This document shows positions 1 to 6,723 of a stretch of 10,554 bases of DNA, piece by piece. A program made the position numbers and the translations under genes. The DNA lies in contig SKVE01000207.1 of the NCBI GenBank assembly GCA_007129635.1, positions 1 to 10,554 on the forward strand, in the 5' to 3' direction. The DNA comes from Planctomycetaceae bacterium (lineage in GTDB: Bacteria; Planctomycetota; Planctomycetia; Pirellulales; Pirellulaceae). The notes under the pieces were generated by a model. The model searched no databases. It worked only from the letters and a program-made list of their open reading frames with translations, and was not told the DNA's origin. How positions within the stretch are numbered: position 1 is the first letter of the stretch; each line of letters starts with the position of its first letter.

Positions 1-1049
1 ACGGCTCGCAAAAAGTCCCCCAAAATCGTATCCTCTTCGTAACTCTCCTCCGGCAATTCGGCCGACGATGCAACCGTCAGCTCCGTCGTCCAGACAGCCG
101 GTTGAGCTCGGCCGAATTCGGTCCGCAGCCAATCCAGCAACTCGTGATCCAAACCACCTCGCAACTGGCTGGCCAACATCCCCTCCGTCTCGATCTGCCA
201 AGCGACCAGGATGCTGCTCGAGCCGGCTTGGGCCACGATCCGCTGCATGCGGTCGCGCAGGCTGCGCTGCAAGTCATTGCGGTGCGTCCCCTCGGTCGCC
301 TCGATCGATTCCCGGTACCACCGCACGTTGTCGGTGGGCATGAATTGGGTCTGTGCCGTGCGGCCTCGTTCGACCCGCGCCAGCGTACAGCCATGCACGC
401 CCGTGTCACTCAACGATCGTCCCTGGGGGCTGCCCGGGTAGACCGCTGTTTGAGGCGATTGGAACAAAGTCTTGGATTGATGCAGACCACCCAGCGCCCA
501 GTAATCGATCTGTTTGTACGCCGCTAACGAACTGGCTTCTGCGCGACCATAGGCCATGGCGACCGTAAACCGATCGCTGGGCTCGACGCGGAAAACGCTG
601 GCGTCCACCAGCGAGTCGCTTCCGGCGCTGATCCCGATGATCGAGGCGATGGGATGATCGTTGCGACGGAATAAACTTTGATGCACCTGCCCTCGAGGGA
701 ACCGATGGACATTATCGGGCAAGGCCAATTCCTCGGGCCAATGATCCGGGCCGTCGATCTGGCCTCCGATCCAATAGACGGCGATCCGCTGTTCGCGTAG
801 CAGATCGAACTGTTCCATCAAGAACGCCAGTTGTCGCGCCCCCGCGGTGGGCGGGTCGATCACATCACCGGCCAGCAGAATAAAATCGACGTTTTCTAAA
901 ATGGCCGTTTCAAAGACACGCGCGGCCGCCTGGATGGGGGCTTCCGCCAGAATCTTTCGAAGATGATCCGGCACCTCGGGCATCCCATGCGGCGGCTGTT
1001 CCAGATGCAAGTCGGAAGCATGAAGAAAGGCGATGGATTCTCCCGACAT
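1..1049 (-). CDS. YhaO/SbcD-like metallophosphoesterase, 3' part cut off by window edge
   Basis: The visible part is 349 codons from ATG at 1049, preceded by a strong GGAGGT ribosome site (1055-1060, 5-base spacer), so the start is secure. It matches the calcineurin-like phosphoesterases of DNA-repair exonuclease type (COG0420; SbcD, YhaO). The N-terminus FLHASDLHLE gives motif I (D13, H15) and LLAGDVID gives motif II (D62). Residues 182-190 (DYWALGGLH) and the stretch YPGSPQGR...GVHGC near 204-221 are typical of YhaO-type proteins. Family members normally act on DNA ends with Mn2+ and pair with an SbcC/YhaN-like ATPase, which would be expected further left. The odd point is that the expected GNHD is GGQID (95-99), the expected L-H-G is A-Y-G (166-168) and the expected GHxH is GGLH (187-190), so several metal or catalytic residues are missing. 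Family assignment is firm. Catalytic activity is doubtful. Confidence 0.88.
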   Translation of the reverse strand, partial: MSGESIAFLHASDLHLEQPPHGMPEVPDHLRKILAEAPIQAAARVFETAILENVDFILLAGDVIDPPTAGARQLAFLMEQFDLLREQRIAVYWIGGQIDGPDHWPEELALPDNVHRFPRGQVHQSLFRRNDHPIASIIGISAGSDSLVDASVFRVEPSDRFTVAMAYGRAEASSLAAYKQIDYWALGGLHQSKTLFQSPQTAVYPGSPQGRSLSDTGVHGCTLARVERGRTAQTQFMPTDNVRWYRESIEATEGTHRNDLQRSLRDRMQRIVAQAGSSSILVAWQIETEGMLASQLRGGLDHELLDWLRTEFGRAQPAVWTTELTVASSAELPEESYEEDTILGDFLRA

Positions 1050-1471
1050 CGAGCACCTCCGTGCGCTCTCAGGCGACTTATGTTTGTGAAACCAAGGGGG
1101 ATGGATAGCAGGGCATTCGTCTTAGAATATCCCACGGTGTACGCCTCAGTCTAACCAAGTGAAAGCATTGATGCTACGCCGATTTTGCTATCGTGGATTC
1201 GGTTCGCCCACCTTTCCCCGACGGCTGCTAGCAGTGCCAGCGGCTTACCTCCTTTTTGCCACCGTTACCCAAATTGCGCCGATTCCGCGATTCTGAGCTG
1301 TGCCCCAGGGCTGTCTTGCCGATCCCAGCCGATCATCGTCGTGGATATCATCGTAGATCGAAAGGGGCATGACTGTCCCGCCGGCACGAAATGTCCCCCT
1401 CGCCTACCAGCCTCATCGATCAATTCGACAGGTTGGACGATTAGGCATTCGTCACACGGCATCCCCGCTAA
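1050..1471. other. Gene-poor stretch between the phosphoesterase and the WD40 relic
   Basis: No intact gene is convincing here. Both strands have short open frames without family character. The stretch should carry the promoter of the minus-strand phosphoesterase, but I see no good -35/-10 pair. The only item with protein-like character is the 41-codon plus-strand frame at 1171-1296. Positions 1297-1471 hold nothing I recognise, although they may be the eroded middle of the same broken gene. Confidence 0.5.
1171..1296 (+). pseudogene. Short signal-peptide-like frame, possible 5' end of the decayed WD40 gene
   Basis: A 41-residue frame opens with ATG at 1171 and closes with TGA at 1294-1296. 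After a basic N-terminus (RR at residues 3-4 and again at 17-18) it has a hydrophobic run LLAVPAAYLLFATV, as in an export signal or membrane anchor. An A/G-rich stretch upstream (AAGTGAAAG, 1156-1164) is at most a weak ribosome site. It lies on the same strand as, and 175 bases before, the WD40 remains. Secreted or anchored WD40 proteins are common in planctomycetes, so it may be the original N-terminus of that gene, cut off by decay. It could equally be a chance frame. Confidence 0.3.
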
Positions 1472-1909
1472 TCCGCCGCTCGCCTGTACCGTTCGGAGAT
1501 CGCAAAAAGCGAGGTGCGAGCGTTGGCCGATCAGGTACAAGGCGATGAATCGGCAGATCGCCTGACCTACTGTACGCCCCACGCCGTCCACATCCTCGAT
1601 GCTCGTACCAAACAATCGATTTCCATCATCCCACCAGTGTCTTCCGGAGCGGCCCTGAGCGTGGATGGCCAGCAGATTGCGTTCACGTTCCTCGTTCGTC
1701 CGCACGCCGAGTTGAAGATGTTCGATCTTGCTACCGGTCGCCCACGGATCGATGTCCGCTACGCGTCGCCTGGGTTGGGAACCCGATAGGGCCTGTTGGA
1801 TGCGGCATTCAGCCCCGATCCACGTGCTGACCTTCAGCTCGTGCGGTAAGTATCTGGTATCCGGCAGCCAAGATGAACCGTGCGCATCTGGAACGCGGGT
1901 CCGACGTGA
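1472..1909 (+). pseudogene. Decayed WD40 beta-propeller gene fragment
   Basis: WD40-like sequence can be read only by changing frame. One frame, open from 1472 to the TAG at 1787-1789, contains the blade-like pieces HAVHILDARTKQS, ALSVDGQQIAF and ELKMFDLATGRPR. Past the stop, the same frame gives LLDAAFSPD. The next frame then gives PIHVLTFSSCGKYLVSGSQDE (CAT at 1806 to GAA at 1877). Going back to the first frame gives TVRIWNAGPT, ending at TGA 1907-1909. Together the last two pieces make a textbook WD repeat ending GSQDxTVRIW. The second shift fits loss of one base near 1875-1877. A WD40 protein would normally need about seven such blades, and only two or three remain. The relic converges on the DUF1501 gene, whose stop lies 30 bases away. 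The frames cannot give one working protein, so I call it a pseudogene. A sequencing error could explain one break, but not the missing blades. Confidence 0.72.
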
Positions 1910-1938
1910 ATGCGCCCGGCCCCCATTGCTGACGAAGC

Positions 1939-3381
1939 TTAGGCCAGTAGTCCGTCGATGATCTCGCCGTGGACATCGGTCAATCGGTGTCGGCGGCCTT
2001 GGTGCCGGTAGGTCAAGCGTTCGTGGTCGATCCCCAACAGATGCAGGATCGTGGCGTGCAGATCGTGCACGTGGACCGGATCGCTGGTGATGTTGTAGCT
2101 GAAATCATCCGTCTGGCCGTAGGTCGTGCCTGCTCGGACGCCGCCGCCTGCCAGCCACATGGTGAAGCAGCGCGGGTGATGATCGCGGCCGTAGTTGGTC
2201 GCGGTCAGCTTGCCCTGACTGTACGCGGTGCGTCCGAACTCGCCGCCCCAGACGACCAGCGTGTCGTCCAGCATGCCGCGCTGCTTCAGGTCCTGGATCA
2301 AGGCGGCGCACGGCTGATCGGTTTGCTGGCACTCTCGGCGAATGCCGGCCGGCAACCCGCCGTGGTGGTCCCAGTCCTGGTGGAACAACTGGATGAACCG
2401 CACATCGCGTTCAGCCAATCGTCGCGCCAGCAGGCAATTGGCGGCGAAGGTGCCCGGGTTGCGGCTGTCCGGCCCGTACAATTCGAAGATGTGCTCGGGT
2501 TCGTCCGAAAGATCGGTCACATCGGGCACGGACGTTTGCATGCGGTACGCCATCTCGTACTGACCGATACGTTCCTCGATGGCCGGATCCAATATGCGAT
2601 CGTACTGAAGCTGATGCAACTGCTGCAGATGGTCCAGCATCTGACGGCGGCTGGTTTGGGAAATGCCCGGCGGATTGCCCAGGTACAGCACGGGGTCGCG
2701 GCCCGGCCGGAACTGGACGCCCTGATGGCCCGATGCCAAAAACCCACTGCCCCACAGTCGCGCGTACAGAGGCTGGCCGCTCTTGTCCTTGGTGACCAGG
2801 ACGCAAAACGCGGGCAGATTCTCGTTGGTCGTTCCCAAACCGTAGCTCAGCCACGAACCGATCGACGGCCGACCGGCGATCTGCGACCCGGTCTGAAAAA
2901 AGGTGATGGCCGGATCGTGGTTGATGGCTTCGGTGTGCAGGCTCTTGATGAAACAGAGGTCATCGGCGCAGCGAGCCGTATGGGGCAAGAGTTCACTGAG
3001 CCACGCGCCCGACTGGCCGTGCTGCTGGAACTTGAAGATCGAACCGGCCATCGGCAACGTGGCCTGATTGCCGGACATCCCGGTCAGACGCTGGCCGCGC
3101 CGAACCGAATCGGGCAATTCCTGGCCGTTCTGTTCGTTCAGCAGCGGCTTATAATCGAACAGATCCATCTGGGACGGCCCGCCGCTCATGAACAGATAGA
3201 TCACGCGTTTGGCTCGAGGCGGATGGTGGAAGTGCCGCATCACGCCGCCTTGGCCGTCGACGGCGTCCCAGGCCGCTGCGGCCGAGTCGGTTGCCAGCAG
3301 ATGAGCCAGCGCTGCGGTACCCAGCCCTAGTTGTGTGCGGGCGAAGAAGTGCCGCCGAGTCATCCGGTCTTGCGGGTTCAT
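1939..3381 (-). CDS. DUF1501 family exported protein (sulfatase/alkaline-phosphatase-like fold), Tat substrate
   Basis: This 480-residue protein is full length for the DUF1501 family (PF07394), which belongs to the alkaline phosphatase/sulfatase superfamily and is greatly expanded in planctomycetes. The N-terminus has a twin-arginine export motif TRRHFF (R9, R10) followed by a hydrophobic stretch GLGTAALAHLLA, so it is probably exported folded by Tat. Family landmarks are FMSGGPSQMDLFD (about 64-76), WGGEFGRT (about 378-385), GRDHHP (398-403) and a C-terminal VHVHDLHATILHLLGID. I chose ATG 3381 because AAGGA lies 7 bases upstream. The in-frame ATG at 3396 overlaps the upstream stop as TAATG and has no clear ribosome site, but would add only five residues. 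The gene follows the PSCyt/LamG gene by 14 bases, the usual pairing, which implies a joint periplasmic role. The biochemical reaction of the family is not established, and many members lack recognisable sulfatase chemistry. Confidence 0.93.
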   Translation of the reverse strand: MNPQDRMTRRHFFARTQLGLGTAALAHLLATDSAAAAWDAVDGQGGVMRHFHHPPRAKRVIYLFMSGGPSQMDLFDYKPLLNEQNGQELPDSVRRGQRLTGMSGNQATLPMAGSIFKFQQHGQSGAWLSELLPHTARCADDLCFIKSLHTEAINHDPAITFFQTGSQIAGRPSIGSWLSYGLGTTNENLPAFCVLVTKDKSGQPLYARLWGSGFLASGHQGVQFRPGRDPVLYLGNPPGISQTSRRQMLDHLQQLHQLQYDRILDPAIEERIGQYEMAYRMQTSVPDVTDLSDEPEHIFELYGPDSRNPGTFAANCLLARRLAERDVRFIQLFHQDWDHHGGLPAGIRRECQQTDQPCAALIQDLKQRGMLDDTLVVWGGEFGRTAYSQGKLTATNYGRDHHPRCFTMWLAGGGVRAGTTYGQTDDFSYNITSDPVHVHDLHATILHLLGIDHERLTYRHQGRRHRLTDVHGEIIDGLLA

Positions 3382-3388
3382 GACAGAA

Positions 3389-3393
3389 TCCTT
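3389..3393 (-). promoter_or_regulatory. Ribosome binding site of the DUF1501 gene
   Basis: On the minus strand AAGGA stands 7 bases before ATG 3381. It lies inside the short stretch between the PSCyt stop (TAA, 3398-3396) and this start, and it is the reason to prefer ATG 3381 over the ATG at 3396. Confidence 0.6.
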
Positions 3394-3395
3394 CA

Positions 3396-6300
3396 TTATC
3401 GTTTCATCACGGTTTCGTCGTAATTCAGCAGCGTTTGAGCCACGACGGTCAGCGCCGCCAATTCGGCGGGATCGCTGTCCTCGTCCGCGCGATGGTCGCC
3501 GACTTGCAGGAATTCACCCGTGGTGTCCCGATCGGTGGCAAATGCCGCTTGCTGCTGATCATACAGCGACCGCAGCACCTGGCGTTGCGCTTCGCTTGGC
3601 GAGCGGCTGGTCAGCAGGCGGAACATCCGCAGCAGACGTGCATCGGGATCCTCATCGGCTCGCATCACCCGCTCGGCCAGCGCTCGTGCCGCTTCGACAT
3701 ACTGCGGATCATTCAACAGCACCAGCGCCTGTAGCGGCGTCGAGGTCGCTTCACGAGTGACGACGCACACCTCGCGTTCGGCCGCGTCCAACGTCACCAT
3801 GGCGGGCGGCGGCGAGGTGCGTTTCCAGTAGGTATACAGGCTGCGGCGCCAACTGCCTTCGCGCTCATCCCGCGTATACCGGACGCTGGATTTTTCCTCC
3901 CACAGTCCCTCGGGCTGGTACGGCTTGACCGGTGGCCCCCCGATCCGATCGACCAACAGACCGCTGGTGGCCAGCGCCTGGTCGCGGAGAATCTCCGCGG
4001 GCCAGCGGTAACTGCGGCCTCGCGCTAACAGCTCGTTTTCCGGATCGCGAGCACGCAGATCGGGTTCGCATTCGGACGATTGCCGGTACGTGGCCGATAG
4101 AACCATCCGTTTGATCAACGCCTTGACATCCCAACCAGATTCGACAAAGGAAACCGCCAGCCAGTCCAGCAATTCGGGGTGCGAGGGCAACTGGCCCTGA
4201 TTGCCGAAATCCTCGGGCGTCGCCATCAGCCCACGGCCAAACAGGATCTGCCAGAACCGGTTGACCGCGACGCGAGCCGTCAACGGATGCCGTGGGTCGG
4301 TCAACCACTGCGCCAGCCCCAGACGGTTGGGCGGCAGGTGGTCATCGAACGCCAGGATGGCGGCGGGCGTCCCCGGTTGTACCAATTCGCCCGGCGAGCC
4401 ATAGTCGCCTCGTTCCAGAAGATACGTCGGCCGCGGCTCGGCCATCTCTTCCATGACCATCAGTTCCTGTACCGGTTCGACCAGCGAACTGCGATGCCGC
4501 CGCAACCCCTGCAGTTCGGCCAGCGTCTGGCGATACGGTTCGTCAAGACTGCTCAGGTAGTACTCGAACAGCCGTTGTTTTTGATCGTCGGTCAGCTCCT
4601 GTTCCGCGGCCTGCAGCAACCGGTCCAGCGATTGGCCGTCGGCCAACTGAGCCGCCTCGATGGGAGTCAGGCAACGATGGAATACCTGCAGATGGTCCAC
4701 CATCCCATCGCGAAAGCCCCGATCGCGAAAACGTTGGCCGATCGTCAATTCGTTGGAGCCTCCGCCGGTGATGTCTTTGAACAGCCGGTCGCGGATGACC
4801 TGGACCTCGGCCGGACGACCGTCGACGTACAGCGTCAATCCGTCCGCTTGACTGGATCCATCATAGGCCATCACGACATGGGTCCAGCGACCGATCGGGG
4901 CCGGTTCCGCAGCCTGAATGCCGATCGCATTTCCGGGCCAGAAGTGAACCAGCGATGCGCTCCATCGTCCGTCCTCGATCAGCAACTGGTAACCCCGGCT
5001 GCCCGCGTCGGTCCAGGAACGCGAACGATGGAAGATCACCGCGCGATCCTTTTCGTCGGGGATCTTGATCCAAAGTGCGACACTGAAGGCATCGTCGCGA
5101 GTGAAGCCGCCGCCGACCGAGGTGGTGATGTTGTTCTCGCCACTCAATAACAGGCCGTTGCCGATCCGACCCGGGACCACTTGCGGATCGTCCGACGCTT
5201 TGGCGGGTTGGGCTTCGTTCGCCAGATTCACCAACTGGCCATCCTCGATCGAATCCAGAGGAAAGTCTCCGATCAAGTCGGCCATCACCGATGCTGTGGG
5301 CCGTTGTCTGAGCCAATCGACGAATGCGTTGCGTCGCTGATCGACCAGATCGGCCAGTCGCTGTTCGGCTTGCTGGATCTCCGTTTCCGCCGCCGCGATC
5401 TGTTGCTGCTGATCGTCCGTCGTCAACAGCAGCGTGGGGTTCGGCATGGCGTTGGTAAAGTGGGAATACAGACCGCTTTCATCGATATTGTCGAAGAACG
5501 CGAACAACTGGAAGTATTCTCGCTGGCTGACCGGATCGTACTTGTGATCGTGGCAGCGGGCACAGCCCAGCGTCAGGCCCAAGAAAGCCGCGCCCAACGT
5601 ATCGGTCCGATCCGCCACGTAATCCACGCGAAACTCTTCCTCGACGCTGCCTCCCTCGTTCGTTTGCCGGTGCAGGCGGTTGAAAGCCGTCGCGATCCGC
5701 TGGTCGCGAGTCGCATCGGGCAACAGGTCACCTGCCAACTGCCACGTGATGAACTGATCGTACGGCAGATTGTCGTTCAAGGCGCGAATCACCCAGTCGC
5801 GATAGGGCCAGACATCCCGGTACACGTCGGCCTGGTAGCCGAAGGTGTCGGCGTATCGAGCTGCATCCAGCCAGTCGACCGCCATCCGCTCGCCAAATCG
5901 CTCGGACGCCAGCAAGCGATCCACCAGACTTTCGTACGCGTTCGGCGAATCGTCGGACAGGAATCGATCGATTTCGTCCAAGGTCGGTGGCAAGCCCGTC
6001 AGGTCGAGCGTGACGCGGCGAATCAAACGCTCGCGATCGACTTCGGCAGCGGGCTGTAACTCCTCGCGCTGCAATCGATCCAAAACAAAATAGTCGATCT
6101 CGTTTCGCACCCAGCCATCATCTTGGACTTCGGGCAGCGGACCTTTCACCGGCGGTAGCAGCGACCAATGCTCCTTCCAATCCGCTCCCTGCTCGATCCA
6201 CCGGCGAAGCAGCTCGATCTCGTCAGCCGTCAAGCTCAACTTCGATTCCGATGGCGGCATCCGATGCCCGTCCGATTGGGAAGCGACTCGCAGAAACAAC

Positions 6301-6581
6301 TCGCTCTCTTCCGGCTTGCCTGGAACGACCACGTGCGACGCTTCGGAATACTCCAGAGCCGCGAACAGACCTTCGCGCGTGTCGAAACGCAAATCAGCAT
6401 GTCGCGTTTGGTCGTCCGGTCCGTGGCAAAAGAAACATCGGTCGGAAAGAATCGGCTTGATGTGCCAGTTGTAATCGATTCGCTCCGGCAATTCTTCGGC
6501 CTTGGCCGGCAAACCCAAGATGGCGAACAGGCTGGAGAACAGAAGGGAGATCGCAACGATCGGTAACCGTTTTATCATCAT
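3396..6581 (-). CDS. PSCyt1-DUF1549-LamG-DUF1553 planctomycete cytochrome-like exported protein
   Basis: The protein has 1061 residues from ATG 6581, which puts a clear Sec signal peptide at the N-terminus (basic start, hydrophobic 8-24, AKA cleavage site at 26-28). An ATG at 6665 is in frame but adds 28 residues without signal character and lies at or before the likely transcription start. Domain order: PSCyt1 (PF07635) with haem motif CFFCHG (C49, C52, H53); DUF1549/PSCyt2 (PF07583) at about 157-367, with a second CARCHDHK (C340, C343, H344); a Gln/Glu/Ala-rich probable coiled coil at about 387-427; a LamG/concanavalin-like domain (PF13385) at about 465-650; and DUF1553/PSD1 (PF07587) at about 747-1005 (NRLGLAQWL, RVAVNRFWQ, LPSHPELLDWLA). 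This architecture is characteristic of planctomycetes and is usually followed by DUF1501, as here. LamG suggests carbohydrate or protein binding and CxxCH suggests covalent haem. The substrate is unknown, and links to polysaccharide breakdown rest on gene context in the phylum. Confidence 0.94.
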   Translation of the reverse strand: MMIKRLPIVAISLLFSSLFAILGLPAKAEELPERIDYNWHIKPILSDRCFFCHGPDDQTRHADLRFDTREGLFAALEYSEASHVVVPGKPEESELFLRVASQSDGHRMPPSESKLSLTADEIELLRRWIEQGADWKEHWSLLPPVKGPLPEVQDDGWVRNEIDYFVLDRLQREELQPAAEVDRERLIRRVTLDLTGLPPTLDEIDRFLSDDSPNAYESLVDRLLASERFGERMAVDWLDAARYADTFGYQADVYRDVWPYRDWVIRALNDNLPYDQFITWQLAGDLLPDATRDQRIATAFNRLHRQTNEGGSVEEEFRVDYVADRTDTLGAAFLGLTLGCARCHDHKYDPVSQREYFQLFAFFDNIDESGLYSHFTNAMPNPTLLLTTDDQQQQIAAAETEIQQAEQRLADLVDQRRNAFVDWLRQRPTASVMADLIGDFPLDSIEDGQLVNLANEAQPAKASDDPQVVPGRIGNGLLLSGENNITTSVGGGFTRDDAFSVALWIKIPDEKDRAVIFHRSRSWTDAGSRGYQLLIEDGRWSASLVHFWPGNAIGIQAAEPAPIGRWTHVVMAYDGSSQADGLTLYVDGRPAEVQVIRDRLFKDITGGGSNELTIGQRFRDRGFRDGMVDHLQVFHRCLTPIEAAQLADGQSLDRLLQAAEQELTDDQKQRLFEYYLSSLDEPYRQTLAELQGLRRHRSSLVEPVQELMVMEEMAEPRPTYLLERGDYGSPGELVQPGTPAAILAFDDHLPPNRLGLAQWLTDPRHPLTARVAVNRFWQILFGRGLMATPEDFGNQGQLPSHPELLDWLAVSFVESGWDVKALIKRMVLSATYRQSSECEPDLRARDPENELLARGRSYRWPAEILRDQALATSGLLVDRIGGPPVKPYQPEGLWEEKSSVRYTRDEREGSWRRSLYTYWKRTSPPPAMVTLDAAEREVCVVTREATSTPLQALVLLNDPQYVEAARALAERVMRADEDPDARLLRMFRLLTSRSPSEAQRQVLRSLYDQQQAAFATDRDTTGEFLQVGDHRADEDSDPAELAALTVVAQTLLNYDETVMKR

Positions 6582-6668
6582 TTTCGGAGAATCCCACCTA
6601 CAGACCGAAAGGCCCTGTGATCCTGGTCGACGCACTTCCCGACAGGTTCGACCAAGCCGATTCATCTA

Positions 6669-6696
6669 TTTCTAGGGATCGGTGACAGAATGTCAA
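6669..6696 (-). promoter_or_regulatory. Candidate sigma-70 promoter for the PSCyt-DUF1501 pair
   Basis: Read on the minus strand, a perfect TTGACA (6691-6696) is followed after 16 bases by TAGAAA (6669-6674, four of six matches to TATAAT). Transcription would start near 6662 and leave a leader of about 80 bases before ATG 6581. It lies in the 142-base gap after the ligase-like gene, so the exported pair may have its own promoter as well as any read-through. Consensus matching alone supports it, and planctomycete promoters are poorly characterised. Confidence 0.42.
6683..6695. repeat. Small perfect palindrome TGACA-GAA-TGTCA over the -35 box
   Basis: A 13-base inverted repeat with 5-base arms and a 3-base centre overlaps the candidate -35 element of the PSCyt gene. 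Its place would suit an operator for a dimeric regulator. Arms this short can occur by chance. Confidence 0.35.
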
Positions 6697-6723
6697 ACGA
6701 TCTTGGAAGAAATTCGGCGGAAA

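Noticed and set aside
1326..1360. Near-repeat ATCATCGT units
   Set aside because: Only two short imperfect copies, no array structure, and consistent with chance in a GATC/CGAT-rich genome.
1185..1565. 126-codon plus-strand frame before the WD40 remains
   Set aside because: Composition is Pro/Ser/Cys-rich with no motif, and it is not in frame with the first WD40-like pieces. The overlapping frame from 1171 has better N-terminal character.
1265..1705. 146-codon minus-strand open frame in the gene-poor stretch
   Set aside because: It runs antisense to the WD40 relic, which has recognisable motifs on the plus strand. Its own sequence has no family features.
1969..3330. 453-codon open frame on the plus strand, opposite the DUF1501 gene
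   Set aside because: It lies wholly antisense to a clearly conserved gene, has no family character and shows a composition typical of the mirror of a GC-rich coding frame.
4179..6059. Two long plus-strand open frames (4179-5150 and 5181-6059) opposite the PSCyt/LamG gene
   Set aside because: The minus strand carries recognisable PSCyt2, LamG and DUF1553 sequence throughout. The plus frames resemble no family and lack ribosome sites.
6582..6665. Upstream ATG 6665 as start of the PSCyt/LamG gene
   Set aside because: The extra 28 residues would bury the signal peptide, there is no ribosome site, and the candidate promoter puts transcription start at about this point.
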